Positions 1 through 8,975 are shown, numbered from the stretch's first letter. The stretch is 16,678 nucleotides of DNA from Aliarcobacter butzleri (GCA_012522985.1 JAAYJJ010000035.1:1-16678), one strand, 5' to 3'. Notes: a model not told the origin generated them from the letters alone. Numbers and translations are program-made.

Positions 1-1656
1 TATGATATCTATTCACTTTATCTAAATAGTAACCATAATCAAAGTTTTCAAGAGTGGATTGTTGCAAAAAATAGTGAACATGAGATATATTCGTTGATAT
101 ATGAAGATGTAGTTATGGAGTTTGATGAACTAAAAAAACAGTATGGTTATGTTAGTTTTGATGATTTATTAACATTTTTATTAAAAGTACTAAAAAGTGA
201 AAATAGAGGAGAGTTATTTGATTTTGAAGAGATTTTAGTAGATGAGTATCAAGATACAAATCCACTTCAGGGAAGATTGTTAGATGCCTTTAGAGCTAAG
301 TCACTTTTTTGTGTTGGAGATTATGATCAATCTATTTATGCCTTTAATGGAGCAGGTATCTCTATAATTAGTAACTTTACTCAAAACTATAAAGAGGCAC
401 AAGTTTTTGCTTTGAAGAAAAATTATAGATCTACAAAGCCTATTTTGGATCTTGCAAATAAGGTTATACAAAATAATCCTAGGATATATGAAAAGTCTTT
501 AGAGGTTGTAAGAGTACAAAACTATCAAGCCCCAAAACTTTTGGCTTTTGAAGAGCTTTTTGGACAATATGAATATATAGCTCAAAATATCAAACAAACA
601 TCAACATCTTTAAATGAAATAGCAATCATATATAGAAATAACTCAACAGCAGATGGGATAGAAGCTATCTTAAGAGAGTATGCAATACCTTCAAAAAGAA
701 AGGGTGGAAGAAGCTTTTTTGATGCAAAAGAGGTAAAAATAGTGTTAGATCTAATGTTTTTGCAACTAAATCCAAATGATATGATGGCTTTTATACATAT
801 TTTGGAAAATGCAAAAGGTTTGGGTAAAGCTATATCAAAAGAGATTTTTGAAGCACTCCTTAAACTTGGAGATAACAATGCCTTTGAGGGGCTTTTAAAT
901 CCAAACTATGAGATTAAAAATCCATTTGATACTACACAGGTTAAAAATATTCAATTGGGGCTTTTTGATGATTTTTTTGAACTAGGTAGTGTAAGTAGGT
1001 TTAAAGATTTGGGATTTCCGGAGCAGTTTTTATCTAATCCTATACTAAAACATCCAAGATTAAATCAAGATAGTGCACTTTTTTTATATCATTTATTTAA
1101 ACTAATAAAAGAGCTAAAAAGAGTAAAACTTCCAAGCTCTATGGTTGAACATATTTTAAAAAGTGAGTTATTCGTCTCTATAAAAGAGGAGTTGTCTAAA
1201 AAAAGAGCTACCTTAAAAGATGGAAGAGTAGAAGAGTCTATGCAAAGTGAAGCTAAACAAAGAATAGATAGAAAAATTATACTACTAAAAAACCTAGCAT
1301 TAGGACATAATAGTTTAGATCGTTTTATAAACTCTATGGTTTTAGGTGGCAATGAGCTAAGTCAAGGAGATGGTGTAAATCTTTTAAGTGTTCATGCTAG
1401 TAAAGGACTAGAATTTGATGAGGTTTATGTTATAGATTTAGCTGATGGGAGATTTCCAAATAGAAAACTTATGAGTAAAAGTGGTTCACTAGAAGAGGAG
1501 AGACGTCTATTTTATGTAGCAGTTACTAGGGCAAAAAATATACTCTATTTAAGTTATGCAAAATATGATAAAATCAAAAAACAAGACTATATTCCAAGTA
1601 TTTTTCTAAAAGAAGCAGGTTTAGTAGAACAAAATTATACTATAGGACTTGATTAA
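1..1656 (+). CDS. uvrD: UvrD/PcrA/Rep-family ATP-dependent DNA helicase, 3' part (5' end outside window)
   Basis: Superfamily 1A 3'-5' DNA helicase, a family that unwinds DNA in excision repair, mismatch repair and replication-fork maintenance. The frame is open from base 1, so the N-terminus with the Walker A motif lies upstream of the window. Visible motifs in order are motif II DEYQDTN (241-261), motif III VGDYDQSIYAFNG (about 313-351), motif IV around KKNYRS (about 415-432), motif V with SVHASKGLEFDEVYV (about 1387-1431) and motif VI EEERRLFYVAVTRAK (1492-1536). The 551 visible codons are intact. The gene stops 177 bases before rpsJ and is followed by its own hairpin, so it is probably not cotranscribed with the ribosomal operon. 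The sequence resembles Campylobacterota UvrD, but Rep and PcrA are close paralogues and the name is less certain than the family. Confidence 0.93.
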   Translation, partial: YDIYSLYLNSNHNQSFQEWIVAKNSEHEIYSLIYEDVVMEFDELKKQYGYVSFDDLLTFLLKVLKSENRGELFDFEEILVDEYQDTNPLQGRLLDAFRAKSLFCVGDYDQSIYAFNGAGISIISNFTQNYKEAQVFALKKNYRSTKPILDLANKVIQNNPRIYEKSLEVVRVQNYQAPKLLAFEELFGQYEYIAQNIKQTSTSLNEIAIIYRNNSTADGIEAILREYAIPSKRKGGRSFFDAKEVKIVLDLMFLQLNPNDMMAFIHILENAKGLGKAISKEIFEALLKLGDNNAFEGLLNPNYEIKNPFDTTQVKNIQLGLFDDFFELGSVSRFKDLGFPEQFLSNPILKHPRLNQDSALFLYHLFKLIKELKRVKLPSSMVEHILKSELFVSIKEELSKKRATLKDGRVEESMQSEAKQRIDRKIILLKNLALGHNSLDRFINSMVLGGNELSQGDGVNLLSVHASKGLEFDEVYVIDLADGRFPNRKLMSKSGSLEEERRLFYVAVTRAKNILYLSYAKYDKIKKQDYIPSIFLKEAGLVEQNYTIGLD

Positions 1657-1665
1657 AAAAAGAGC

Positions 1666-1692
1666 TTTATTTCCTTTTTGAAAGGAAATAAA
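1666..1692 (+). terminator. Hairpin terminator after uvrD
   Basis: A perfect 12-bp inverted repeat (arms 1666-1677 and 1681-1692, loop TTG) starts 10 bases after the uvrD stop codon. It is preceded by an A-run and followed by TTTATATATTTAT. The stem has only two G-C pairs, as is common in very AT-rich genomes. It probably separates uvrD transcription from the S10 promoter about 35 bases downstream. Confidence 0.65.
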
Positions 1693-1725
1693 TTTATATA
1701 TTTATCTGTAAATATCCCTAATCTA

Positions 1726-1754
1726 TTGACTTTTTGAGAAAAATTAGCTATAAT
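1726..1754 (+). promoter_or_regulatory. Sigma70-type promoter of the S10-spc operon
   Basis: The -35 box TTGACT (1726-1731) and -10 box TATAAT (1749-1754) are 17 bp apart, which is near consensus. The following six bases, CCGCGT (1755-1760), form a GC-rich discriminator that stands out in this AT-rich region. The start of transcription is expected near 1761. It is the only convincing promoter seen before rpsJ and probably drives the whole operon through infA. Confidence 0.8.
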
Positions 1755-1770
1755 CCGCGTCCATATTTTG

Positions 1771-1812
1771 TATCAAGTACTATTTTTGATTTAAAATATA
1801 GTAATCTTGATG
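1771..1812 (+). promoter_or_regulatory. Leader hairpin of the S10 operon mRNA (candidate regulatory element)
   Basis: In the leader of about 72 nt, ATCAAG (1772-1777) pairs with CTTGAT (1806-1811), and TACTAT (1778-1783) pairs with ATAGTA (1798-1803). A two-base bulge AT lies on the 3' side, and four inner T-A pairs can extend the stem. The hairpin ends 8 bases before the AAAGAGG ribosome-binding site (1821-1827) of rpsJ. In gammaproteobacteria the S10 leader is a target of L4 feedback. Whether this shorter element has such a role is inference; no poly-U tract follows it. Confidence 0.5.
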
Positions 1813-1832
1813 AGTTCTTTAAAGAGGTAAAA

Positions 1833-2147
1833 ATGGAAAAAATTAGATTGAAATTAAAGGCTTACGATCATAGAGTTTTAGATCGTTCAGTTGCTTCTAT
1901 AGTAGAAGCTGTAAAAAGAACAGGTGCAGAGTTGGTAGGACCTATTCCTTTGCCAACAAAAATAAGAAGATATACAGTTCTTAGATCTCCACATGTTAAT
2001 AAAGACAGTAGAGAGCAGTTTGAGATAAGAGTTCACTCAAGAATGATTGATATCGTTTCAGCTACACCTGATACTGTAGATTCGTTGATGAAACTTGATC
2101 TTGCTCCTGAAGTTGATGTAGAAGTTAGATCAATGGGTCAAGCATAA
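1833..2147 (+). CDS. rpsJ: 30S ribosomal protein S10 (uS10)
   Basis: Component of the 30S head, and known in the NusE role as a partner in transcription antitermination complexes. The product is 104 aa, the family's usual length. Residues 1-10 ([10 protein letters not shown]) and the S10 core around [20 protein letters not shown] and [11 protein letters not shown] are typical. The frame is open upstream to 1734, but the start at 1833 is chosen because it gives the family N-terminus and follows the ribosome-binding site AAAGAGG at 1821-1827. An upstream start would fall inside the promoter. It is the first gene of the operon, 13 bases before rplC. Confidence 0.98.
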   Translation: MEKIRLKLKAYDHRVLDRSVASIVEAVKRTGAELVGPIPLPTKIRRYTVLRSPHVNKDSREQFEIRVHSRMIDIVSATPDTVDSLMKLDLAPEVDVEVRSMGQA

Positions 2148-2160
2148 TAAGGGGTAATAG

Positions 2161-2739
2161 ATGGAATTCATATTTGAAAAAATCGGAATGAGCAGAACTG
2201 TATCTGTTCCAAGTGTTCCAGTTACACTTTTGAAAATCGTTGATTCTAAAGTATGTGAAGTTTTAGAAAATGGTAAAGCTTTAGTTGCATATAGCAATGG
2301 TAAAAAAACAAACAAACCTGTACAAGGGCAACAAAAAAAATATAGCCTAAGTAAAGAGTTCAATAGATTTGCTACACTTAAAACATCAAACACAGAAGTT
2401 GGTGATGTAGATACTTCAGCTTTAGCAGAAGGTGCGAAAGTAAAAGCAACATTTAGAACAAAAGGTAGAGGTTTCTCTGGTGTTATGAAAAGATGGAATT
2501 TCCAAGGTGGTCCAAAATCACATGGTTCTAGATTTCATAGAAGAGTAGGTTCTATTGGTAACTGTGAGTTCCCAGGAAGAGTTCAACCAGGTAAAAAAAT
2601 GGCTGGAAGATATGGTTTTGAAAATGTAACAGTTTCAAACGAAATAGTATCTTTTGATGTAGCAAGTGGTATATTGGTACTAAAAGGTTCAGTTTCTGGT
2701 CCAAATGGTGCATTAGGAAAAGTAAGGATTGCTAAATGA
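2161..2739 (+). CDS. rplC: 50S ribosomal protein L3 (uL3)
   Basis: Early-assembling 50S protein that binds 23S rRNA near the peptidyl-transferase centre. At 192 aa it is slightly shorter than the E. coli protein (209 aa). The start [12 protein letters not shown] and the central loop with [15 protein letters not shown] (about residues 120-134) followed by GKKMAGRYG match the family. AAGGGG lies about 9 bases before the ATG. The stop codon overlaps the rplD start in an ATGA arrangement (2736-2739), which suggests translational coupling. Confidence 0.98.
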   Translation: MEFIFEKIGMSRTVSVPSVPVTLLKIVDSKVCEVLENGKALVAYSNGKKTNKPVQGQQKKYSLSKEFNRFATLKTSNTEVGDVDTSALAEGAKVKATFRTKGRGFSGVMKRWNFQGGPKSHGSRFHRRVGSIGNCEFPGRVQPGKKMAGRYGFENVTVSNEIVSFDVASGILVLKGSVSGPNGALGKVRIAK

Positions 2740-3347
2740 GTAAAGCAGTATTATTAAATGATAAATTCGAAACAAGTGGAAATGTAGATCTTCCAGCTAG
2801 TTATGATTCTATAAATTCACACAACTTATATCTATATGTAAAATCATATCTTGCATCACTTAGAGCAAATACTGCAAGAGTAAAAAATAGATCTGAAGTA
2901 AGTGGTGGTGGTAAAAAACCAAAAGCTCAAAAAGGTAGCGGTGGTGCTAGATGGGGTTCTATGAGATCTCCATTATTCGTAGGTGGTGGTGTTATATTTG
3001 GACCAACACAAAGAAACTATGAGCAAAAAGTAAATAAAAAACAAAAAGCTTTAGCTTTAAAATTTGCGTTAAATGCACAAGCTCAAAAAGGTAGTTTGTT
3101 TTTAGTTGATAATATCACTATAGAATCAGGTAAAACAAAAGATGCTATAGCTGTAGTAAATAAACTTAATCAAAGAAGTACTTTAGCAGTTGTTGATCTT
3201 TTAGATGAAAAAACATATTTAGCATTTAGAAACATTCCAAATTGCTATATCGTAGAAAAATCAGAATTAAACGCTTATTTATTATCAGTATTTCATTCTG
3301 TATTGATGGAACAATCAGTGTTTAATAGTTTAACGGGGGAGAAATAA
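2736..3347 (+). CDS. rplD: 50S ribosomal protein L4 (uL4)
   Basis: Ribosomal exit-tunnel protein of 203 aa, and the classical autogenous regulator of S10 operons in gammaproteobacteria. The extended basic loop that reaches the tunnel is visible: [20 protein letters not shown] (about residues 54-73), then [13 protein letters not shown]. It overlaps rplC by four bases and is followed by rplW one base after its stop. The C-terminus is compact and typical. Whether this L4 regulates the leader hairpin at 1771-1812 cannot be told from sequence. Confidence 0.98.
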   Translation: MSKAVLLNDKFETSGNVDLPASYDSINSHNLYLYVKSYLASLRANTARVKNRSEVSGGGKKPKAQKGSGGARWGSMRSPLFVGGGVIFGPTQRNYEQKVNKKQKALALKFALNAQAQKGSLFLVDNITIESGKTKDAIAVVNKLNQRSTLAVVDLLDEKTYLAFRNIPNCYIVEKSELNAYLLSVFHSVLMEQSVFNSLTGEK

Positions 3348-3348
3348 T

Positions 3349-3630
3349 ATGGCAGATATTACAGATATCAAATCAATCCTCTATACAGAAAAAACTATAG
3401 AGCTTCAAGAAAATGGTGTTATTGTAGTACAAACATCACCTAAAATGACAAAAAACGGTTTAAAGGAAGTCTTTAAAGAGTATTTTGGTGTAACTCCATC
3501 AAAAATTAACTCATTAAGACAAGAAGGTAAAGTAAAAAGATTTAGAGGAAGAGTTGGTAAAAGAGCAGATTTCAAAAAGTTCTATGTTACACTTCCTGAG
3601 GGCGCGGCAATCGCGAACCTATCTGCATAA
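3349..3630 (+). CDS. rplW: 50S ribosomal protein L23 (uL23)
   Basis: Exit-tunnel rim protein of 93 aa that forms the docking site for trigger factor and SRP in bacteria. The fold signature is visible as [12 protein letters not shown] at the start, VEVNPS-like [12 protein letters not shown] in the middle, and the basic loop [23 protein letters not shown] near the C-terminus in pieces. GGGGGAGAA just upstream serves as the ribosome-binding site. The last codons (3601-3615) use GGC, GCG and GCG, which is unusual beside the AT-rich codons of the neighbours, and contain a small CGCG palindromic pair. Confidence 0.97.
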   Translation: MADITDIKSILYTEKTIELQENGVIVVQTSPKMTKNGLKEVFKEYFGVTPSKINSLRQEGKVKRFRGRVGKRADFKKFYVTLPEGAAIANLSA

Positions 3631-3640
3631 GGGGTAAAAG

Positions 3641-4468
3641 ATGTCAATAAAAAGATTTAGACCTATTACACCTGCTAGAAGATTTATGAGTGTAGTTGAA
3701 TCAAAAGATATTACTTCAAAACCAACTGTAAGATCTTTGTTAGTAAGATTAAACTCACACGCTGGTAGAAATAGTTATGGTAGAATTACAAGCAGACATA
3801 AAGAAGCTGGTGCTAAAAAACTATATAGAATTATAGATTTCAAAAGAAATAAATTAGATGTTCCAGGAACTGTTTCAACAGTAGAATATGATCCATATAG
3901 AAACTGTAGAATTTGTTTAGTAAGTTATGCTGATGGTGATAAAAGATATGTTTTACAACCAAAAGGCTTAAAAGTTGGTGATACTATTGCTGCTGCACAA
4001 AGTGGACTTGATATCAAGCCAGGTAATGCAATGCAACTTATCAATATCCCAGTTGGTACAAACGTACATAATATTGAGTTAAAACCTGGTAAAGGTGGAC
4101 AATTAGCAAGAAGTGCTGGTGGATATGCTCAAGTTATGGGTAGAGAAGGCAAATATGTTATCGTAAGACTTCCAAGTGGTGAAATGAGAAAAGTTCTTGG
4201 TGTTTGTATGGCTACTATTGGTATAGTAGGAAATGAAGATTATATCAATATGGTTATCGGTAAAGCTGGTAGAACAAGACATATGGGTATAAGACCTCAA
4301 ACAAGAGGTTCAGCAATGAACCCAGTAGATCACCCACACGGTGGTGGTGAAGGTAAAACTGGTCCTTCCGGACATCCAGTTACTCCATGGGGTATGCCAA
4401 CAAAAGGTTTCAAAACTAGAAAGAAAAAAGCAAGTGATAAACTTATCATTTCAAGAAGAAAGAAGTAG
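3641..4468 (+). CDS. rplB: 50S ribosomal protein L2 (uL2)
   Basis: Highly conserved 23S rRNA-binding protein (275 aa) needed for subunit association and peptidyl-transferase centre assembly. The N-terminal RPITPARRF, the central RNA-binding domain ending in [11 protein letters not shown], and the hallmark [12 protein letters not shown] segment (about residues 227-238) with its conserved histidine are all present, followed by the basic C-terminal tail. AAGGGG lies about 7 bases before the ATG. The stop codon overlaps an AGGA that probably serves rpsS, nine bases downstream. Confidence 0.99.
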   Translation: MSIKRFRPITPARRFMSVVESKDITSKPTVRSLLVRLNSHAGRNSYGRITSRHKEAGAKKLYRIIDFKRNKLDVPGTVSTVEYDPYRNCRICLVSYADGDKRYVLQPKGLKVGDTIAAAQSGLDIKPGNAMQLINIPVGTNVHNIELKPGKGGQLARSAGGYAQVMGREGKYVIVRLPSGEMRKVLGVCMATIGIVGNEDYINMVIGKAGRTRHMGIRPQTRGSAMNPVDHPHGGGEGKTGPSGHPVTPWGMPTKGFKTRKKKASDKLIISRRKK

Positions 4469-4477
4469 GATAGTAAT

Positions 4478-4756
4478 ATGGGTAGATCGGTAAAAAAAGG
4501 TCCATTTGTCGATGGACATCTAATGAAAAAAGTTTTAGCAGCACAATCAAGTGGTGATAGAAAACCAATCAAAACATGGTCAAGAAGAAGTACTATTTTA
4601 CCTGAAATGATTGGTGTTACATTTAATGTGCATAATGGTAAAGTATTTGTACCAGTACTAGTTACAGAAAATCATGTTGGTTATAAACTAGGTGAGTTTG
4701 CTCCAACTAGAATTTTTAAAGGGCACAAAGGTACTGTGCAAAAAAAGGTAGGTTGA
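4478..4756 (+). CDS. rpsS: 30S ribosomal protein S19 (uS19)
   Basis: 30S head protein (92 aa) that sits with S13 near the A-site finger and contacts tRNA. The start [18 protein letters not shown] and the segment [19 protein letters not shown] are family signatures, and the C-terminal [16 protein letters not shown] is typical. The ribosome-binding site AGGA overlaps the rplB stop. rplV starts one base after the stop codon. Confidence 0.98.
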   Translation: MGRSVKKGPFVDGHLMKKVLAAQSSGDRKPIKTWSRRSTILPEMIGVTFNVHNGKVFVPVLVTENHVGYKLGEFAPTRIFKGHKGTVQKKVG

Positions 4757-4757
4757 T

Positions 4758-5087
4758 ATGAGTAGAGCGGTATTAAAATTTATAAGACTTTCTCCTATTA
4801 AAGCTAGACTTGTTGCAAGAGAAGTTCAAGGTATGAATGCTGAACTTGCAATTGCAAGTTTAGAGTTTACTCCAAATAAAGCTGCTAAAGTTATATCAAA
4901 AGTTATAGCTTCAGCTGTTGCAAATAGTGGTTTAGATGCTAGTGAGGCTGTAGTAACAAGTTGTAGAGTTGATAAAGCTGCAATGTTAAAAAGATTTACA
5001 CCAAGAGCTAGAGGTAGAGCAACACCAAAACTAAAACCTACTTCTCATATAATAGTTGAAGTAGCACCAGTTAAAGGAGAGAAGTAA
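4758..5087 (+). CDS. rplV: 50S ribosomal protein L22 (uL22)
   Basis: Tunnel-wall protein of 109 aa. The N-terminal [18 protein letters not shown] and the C-terminal beta-hairpin region with [12 protein letters not shown] (about residues 78-89), which lines the constriction of the exit tunnel and is where macrolide-resistance changes arise in other bacteria, are clear. The gene is slightly short of some homologues but complete. Its TAA shares one base with the rpsC start (TAATG at 5085-5089). Confidence 0.98.
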   Translation: MSRAVLKFIRLSPIKARLVAREVQGMNAELAIASLEFTPNKAAKVISKVIASAVANSGLDASEAVVTSCRVDKAAMLKRFTPRARGRATPKLKPTSHIIVEVAPVKGEK

Positions 5088-5797
5088 TGGGTCAAAAAGT
5101 TAGTCCAATAGGAATAAGACTTGGAATCAATAGAAACTGGGAATCAAGATGGTTTCCAACTTATAGCAAAATGCCTGAAAATATTGCTGAAGACAATAAA
5201 ATAAGAAAGTTTGTAAAAAAAGAGCTTTATTATGCTGGTATATCACAAACACTTATTGAAAGAACAGCAAAAAAAGTAAGAGTTACAGTTGTAGCTGCTA
5301 GACCTGGTATAATCATAGGTAAAAAAGGTGCTGATGTTGAAAAACTAAAAGAATCTTTATCAAAACTAGTTGGCAAAGAGATAACTGTAAATATAAAAGA
5401 AGAGAGAAAACCACAAATTTCTGCTCAACTAGCTGCTGAAAATGTTGCTGGACAACTAGAAAGAAGGGTTGCTTTTAGAAGAGCGATGAAAAGAGTTATG
5501 CAAAATGCTCTAAAATCAGGTGCTAAAGGGATAAAAGTTTCTGTATCAGGAAGATTAGGTGGTGCAGAGATGGCTAGAACTGAGTGGTATCACGAAGGAA
5601 GAGTTCCTTTACATACTCTAAGAGCTAAAATAGATTATGGTTTTGCTGAAGCTCATACAACATATGGTTGTATTGGTGTTAAAGTTTGGATATTTAAAGG
5701 TGAGGTTCTTGCAAAAGGAATCCAACCAGAAAAAGAGCAAACAAATACTCCAGCTAACAAGAAAAGAAAACCTACTGCTAAAAAAAGAGGTAAATAA
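5087..5797 (+). CDS. rpsC: 30S ribosomal protein S3 (uS3)
   Basis: mRNA-entry-channel protein of 236 aa with helicase activity together with S4 and S5 in other bacteria. The N-terminus [13 protein letters not shown] is canonical, the KH domain has the GKKG loop at residues 78-81 within [10 protein letters not shown], and the C-terminal domain carries [19 protein letters not shown]. The tail after about residue 210 is lysine-rich and low complexity, as is usual for Campylobacterota S3. It overlaps rplV by one base and is two bases from rplP. Confidence 0.99.
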   Translation: MGQKVSPIGIRLGINRNWESRWFPTYSKMPENIAEDNKIRKFVKKELYYAGISQTLIERTAKKVRVTVVAARPGIIIGKKGADVEKLKESLSKLVGKEITVNIKEERKPQISAQLAAENVAGQLERRVAFRRAMKRVMQNALKSGAKGIKVSVSGRLGGAEMARTEWYHEGRVPLHTLRAKIDYGFAEAHTTYGCIGVKVWIFKGEVLAKGIQPEKEQTNTPANKKRKPTAKKRGK

Positions 5798-5799
5798 TC

Positions 5800-6225
5800 A
5801 TGTTAATGCCAAAAAGAACAAAATATAGAAAACAGATGAAAGGTAGAAATAGGGGAGAAGCTACAAGTGGTTTTACACTAGCTTATGGAACTATTGGTAT
5901 CAAAGCTGTTGAACACGGTAGAATTGACTCAAGACAAATTGAAGCAGCTAGAATTGCTATGACAAGAAGAGTTAAAAGACAAGGTAAAGTTTGGATAATG
6001 GTATTCCCAGACAAACCACTTACTTCAAAACCACTAGAAACTAGGATGGGTAAAGGTAAAGGTAGTGTTGATAAATGGGTTATGAATATCAAGCCTGGTA
6101 GAATTTGTTTTGAAATGGCTGGTGTAGAAGATGAATTAGCAAGAGAAGCTTTGACTTTGGCTATGCATAAATTACCATTTAAAACAAAAATCGTAACAGT
6201 GGATAGTGAAAATGAAATATATTGA
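5800..6225 (+). CDS. rplP: 50S ribosomal protein L16 (uL16)
   Basis: 50S central-protuberance protein of 141 aa that helps position A-site tRNA. The sequence [19 protein letters not shown] at the start and [22 protein letters not shown] in pieces further on are family signatures. The full-length start MLMPK at 5800 is preferred over the ATG two codons later because L16 proteins in this group begin the same way. The 3' end overlaps the start of rpmC by 14 bases. Confidence 0.98.
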   Translation: MLMPKRTKYRKQMKGRNRGEATSGFTLAYGTIGIKAVEHGRIDSRQIEAARIAMTRRVKRQGKVWIMVFPDKPLTSKPLETRMGKGKGSVDKWVMNIKPGRICFEMAGVEDELAREALTLAMHKLPFKTKIVTVDSENEIY

Positions 6226-6400
6226 TTTAAAAGATAAAAGCTTAGAAGAGTTACAAGCTGTGTTAAAAGAAAAAAAGGTGTTGCTATTTGAACTTAAAGC
6301 AAAGCTAAAAACTATGCAACTTACAAATACTAGCGAATTAAGAGATGTAAAAAAATCAATCGCTAGAATTCAAACTGCAATCACTGCAGTTAAAGCATAA
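6212..6400 (+). CDS. rpmC: 50S ribosomal protein L29 (uL29)
   Basis: Small helical protein (62 aa) at the exit-tunnel rim, next to L23. The start [14 protein letters not shown] and the two-helix pattern ending in [13 protein letters not shown] fit the family. A GTG in the same frame lies two codons upstream (6206), but the ATG at 6212 gives the MKY N-terminus seen in related L29 proteins. The gene starts inside the last codons of rplP (14-base overlap), so its ribosome-binding region is coding sequence of rplP and no strong GGAG is visible. Confidence 0.95.
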   Translation: MKYIDLKDKSLEELQAVLKEKKVLLFELKAKLKTMQLTNTSELRDVKKSIARIQTAITAVKA

Positions 6401-6412
6401 GGACGGACGCTT

Positions 6413-6667
6413 ATGAATACACGAAAAAGAGAGATTCAAGGTGTAGTGGTAAAAAAAAGCGGTGATAAAACAGTTTCAGTTTTAGTAACAAGAAGTGTTT
6501 TACATCCAAAATATCACAAAACTGTTAAGAAATTTAAAAAATATCTTGTACATGATGAGAGAAATGAAGTTAATGTTGGTGATACTGTAACTGCTATTGA
6601 GTGTAGACCACTATCTAAAACAAAATCTTATAGACTAAGAGCTATCCTTGCAAGAGGAGTTGAATAA
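6413..6667 (+). CDS. rpsQ: 30S ribosomal protein S17 (uS17)
   Basis: Primary 16S rRNA-binding protein of 84 aa with an OB fold. The segments [39 protein letters not shown] and the ending [13 protein letters not shown] are family signatures. A strong AAGGA sits about 12 bases before the ATG in the short spacer after rpmC. The TAA stop overlaps the start of rplN by one base (TAATG). Confidence 0.98.
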   Translation: MNTRKREIQGVVVKKSGDKTVSVLVTRSVLHPKYHKTVKKFKKYLVHDERNEVNVGDTVTAIECRPLSKTKSYRLRAILARGVE

Positions 6668-7035
6668 TGATACAAAGTTTTACAAGACTAAATGTAGCTG
6701 ATAACTCTGGTGCAAAAGAGATTATGTGCATCAAAGTTTTGGGTGGAAGTAAAAGAAGATATGCAAGTGTTGGTGATGTTATAGTTGCATCAGTAAAAAA
6801 AGCTCTTCCAAATGGTAAAATAAAAAAAGGTCAAGTTGTAAAGGCTGTAGTTGTAAGAACTCATAAAGAGGTTCAAAGAGAAAATGGATCATTGATTAGA
6901 TTTGATGATAATGCAGCAGTTATTCTTGATAATAAAAGAGAACCAGTAGGAACTCGTATATTTGGACCAGTAGCAAGAGAAGTTAGATATGCAAACTTTA
7001 TGAAAATTGTATCACTTGCTCCGGAGGTATTATAA
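6667..7035 (+). CDS. rplN: 50S ribosomal protein L14 (uL14)
   Basis: Intersubunit-face protein of 122 aa with the canonical bacterial length. [20 protein letters not shown] near the N-terminus, [15 protein letters not shown] in the middle and [10 protein letters not shown]...[12 protein letters not shown] at the end align residue for residue with the family. It marks the start of the spc part of the fused operon, overlapping rpsQ and rplX by one base each. Confidence 0.99.
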   Translation: MIQSFTRLNVADNSGAKEIMCIKVLGGSKRRYASVGDVIVASVKKALPNGKIKKGQVVKAVVVRTHKEVQRENGSLIRFDDNAAVILDNKREPVGTRIFGPVAREVRYANFMKIVSLAPEVL

Positions 7036-7274
7036 TGGCTGTTAAATTAAAAATAAAAAAAGGCGATACTGTTAAAGTAATCGCTGGAGATGACAAAGGT
7101 AAAACAGGTGAAGTTATCAAAGTTTTACCAAAAAGAAACGCAGTATTAGTAAAAGGGTGTAAAATAGCTAAAAAAGCTGTTAAGCCAGATCAAGAAAGAA
7201 ATCCAGAAGGTGGATTTGTAAGCAAAGAGATGCCAATAGATATCTCAAATGTAGCAAAAGTTGAAGGAGCATAA
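7035..7274 (+). CDS. rplX: 50S ribosomal protein L24 (uL24)
   Basis: 50S assembly-initiator protein, here 79 aa and shorter than the 104-aa E. coli form, as is usual in Campylobacterota. The KOW motif is visible as [20 protein letters not shown] (about residues 7-26), followed by [13 protein letters not shown]. The end of rplN supplies GGAGG (7022-7026) about 8 bases before the ATG, a strong ribosome-binding site. Confidence 0.97.
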   Translation: MAVKLKIKKGDTVKVIAGDDKGKTGEVIKVLPKRNAVLVKGCKIAKKAVKPDQERNPEGGFVSKEMPIDISNVAKVEGA

Positions 7275-7276
7275 TT

Positions 7277-7825
7277 ATGGCAACAAGATTAAAAAATAAA
7301 TATAATGATGTTGTAAAAGCTGCTCTTGAAGCTGAGTTTCCAAAAAACAAAATGCTAACTCCAAAAGTTGAGAAAGTTGTTATATCTGTAGGTGCTGGTG
7401 ATGCTATGAAAGATAATAAGTTGATGCAAAGTATTGCTGATACTATCTCTTTAATAGCTGGACAAAAAGCACAGATAATAAAAGCAAAAAAATCAGTTGC
7501 TGGATTTAAAGTTAGAGAAGGTATGCCTGTTGGTGTAAAAGTTACGCTAAGAAACAAACAAATGTATGTATTTTTGGATAAACTAATCTCTATTGCATTA
7601 CCAAGAGTTAAAGACTTTAGAGGTCTAAATAGAAATGGTTTTGATGGTAGAGGAAATTATAACTTCGGTTTAAATGAGCAGTTAATGTTCCCAGAAGTTG
7701 TTTATGATAATATTATAGCAACACATGGTATGAATATCTCTATATCAACATCAGCTCAAAATGACTCAGAAGCTTTTAGATTGTTAGAGCTAATGGGTTT
7801 CCCATTTAGTAAAGGAAGAGAATAA
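7277..7825 (+). CDS. rplE: 50S ribosomal protein L5 (uL5)
   Basis: 5S rRNA-binding protein of the central protuberance (182 aa). The segments [35 protein letters not shown] and [19 protein letters not shown] are diagnostic, and the C-terminus ends with [10 protein letters not shown]. It lies two bases after rplX and its TAA overlaps the start of rpsN by one base. Confidence 0.99.
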   Translation: MATRLKNKYNDVVKAALEAEFPKNKMLTPKVEKVVISVGAGDAMKDNKLMQSIADTISLIAGQKAQIIKAKKSVAGFKVREGMPVGVKVTLRNKQMYVFLDKLISIALPRVKDFRGLNRNGFDGRGNYNFGLNEQLMFPEVVYDNIIATHGMNISISTSAQNDSEAFRLLELMGFPFSKGRE

Positions 7826-8010
7826 TGGCTAAAAAGTCTATGATAGCAAAGGCAGCAAGAAAGCCTAAGTTTACAGTAAGAGCATATACAAGATGTTCTG
7901 TTTGTGGAAGACCAAAATCAGTATATAGAGATTTTGGACTTTGTAGAGTATGTTTAAGAAAAATGGCTAACGAGGGATTACTTCCTGGTGTTAGAAAAGC
8001 AAGTTGGTAG
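7825..8010 (+). CDS. rpsN: 30S ribosomal protein S14, zinc-binding type Z (uS14)
   Basis: 30S head protein of 61 aa, the short form that carries a structural zinc ribbon. The four ligands are C24, C27, C40 and C43 in CSVCGRP...GLCRVC. The longer zinc-free paralogue, used by many bacteria under zinc limitation, is not present in this window. The C-terminus [10 protein letters not shown] is typical. The gene overlaps rplE by one base and is nine bases from rpsH. Confidence 0.99.
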   Translation: MAKKSMIAKAARKPKFTVRAYTRCSVCGRPKSVYRDFGLCRVCLRKMANEGLLPGVRKASW

Positions 8011-8019
8011 GAGATAGTT

Positions 8020-8418
8020 ATGGTAAATGATATGATAGCAGATGCTCTAACAAGACTTAGAAATGCATCTTTAAGAAGACTAGAAGTAACTACACTGCTA
8101 CACTCAAATAGTGTTGAAGCTATGGTAAAAGTATTTCAAGATAAAGGTTATATTGATAGCTTCAAAGTAGTTGAAGGTGAAAACAACAAAAAATCTATTA
8201 GTATAGTGTTAAAATATGATGATAACGGTAAAGCAGTTATCAACGAAGTAACAAGAGTTTCAAAACCAGGTAGAAGAGTTTATAAAGGTTATACAGAACT
8301 TAAAAGCTTTAAAAATGGTTATGGTACAATAGTAGTAAGCACAAACAAAGGTGTATTAAGCAATGATGATGCTTATGCAGCAAAAGTTGGTGGCGAAGTA
8401 CTTTGTACTATTTGGTAA
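8020..8418 (+). CDS. rpsH: 30S ribosomal protein S8 (uS8)
   Basis: Primary 16S rRNA-binding protein of 132 aa, and the autogenous regulator of the spc operon in E. coli. [14 protein letters not shown] at the start, [15 protein letters not shown] in the middle and the C-terminal domain [17 protein letters not shown]...GGEVLCTIW are family signatures. GTAGGAG precedes the start. I saw no obvious copy of the S8 target helix near rplE, but I could not fold the region. Confidence 0.98.
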   Translation: MVNDMIADALTRLRNASLRRLEVTTLLHSNSVEAMVKVFQDKGYIDSFKVVEGENNKKSISIVLKYDDNGKAVINEVTRVSKPGRRVYKGYTELKSFKNGYGTIVVSTNKGVLSNDDAYAAKVGGEVLCTIW

Positions 8419-8428
8419 GAGGTGAAAG

Positions 8429-8965
8429 ATGTCAAGAATTGGAAAACAACCTATAACAATACCAAGTGGTATAGAAGTAACACTAGATAATGGTGTTGTA
8501 ACTGTAAAAAAAGGGAATAATTCAACACAAGTAGATACTCATAATAGAGTAAATATGGAAATCCAAGATGGAAGTTTAGTACTTGCTCCTAAAAGTGACG
8601 ATCAACAAGATAGAGCTTTTTGGGGAACATATAGAGCATTGATCAATAACTGTGTTGTTGGATTTGCAACTGGATTTAGTAAACAACTTGAAGTAAATGG
8701 TGTTGGATATAGAGCAGCAGTTAATGGAAATACATTAGAACTTGCTTTAGGCTTTTCTCACCCAATTAAATTTGAGATCCCACAAGGACTTAATATAAGT
8801 GTAGAAAAAAACATAATAACAATAAGCGGTAGTGATAAAGCACAAGTTGGACAAGTTTCAGCTATCATTAGAGGTTTTAGACCACCAGAGCCATATAAAG
8901 GCAAAGGTGTGAAATACGTTAATGAAACAATTATCAGAAAAGCTGGTAAAACTGCTAAGAAGTAA
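8429..8965 (+). CDS. rplF: 50S ribosomal protein L6 (uL6)
   Basis: Protein at the factor-binding site of the 50S subunit (178 aa) with two related domains. [17 protein letters not shown] begins the first, and the second contains [12 protein letters not shown] and the C-terminal loop [17 protein letters not shown], which is highly conserved. AGAGGTGA lies about 5 bases before the ATG. It is followed by rplR within ten bases. Confidence 0.99.
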   Translation: MSRIGKQPITIPSGIEVTLDNGVVTVKKGNNSTQVDTHNRVNMEIQDGSLVLAPKSDDQQDRAFWGTYRALINNCVVGFATGFSKQLEVNGVGYRAAVNGNTLELALGFSHPIKFEIPQGLNISVEKNIITISGSDKAQVGQVSAIIRGFRPPEPYKGKGVKYVNETIIRKAGKTAKK

Positions 8966-8975
8966 GGTGTAAGTG

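Noticed and set aside
1734..1832. N-terminal extension of rpsJ by 33 codons
   Set aside because: The stretch contains the operon's -10 box, the discriminator and the leader hairpin. S10 proteins start at the MEKIRLK position.
5637..5828. 63-codon plus-strand frame across the end of rpsC and the start of rplP
   Set aside because: It is a shifted reading of rpsC and rplP, both of which are intact and conserved in their own frames.
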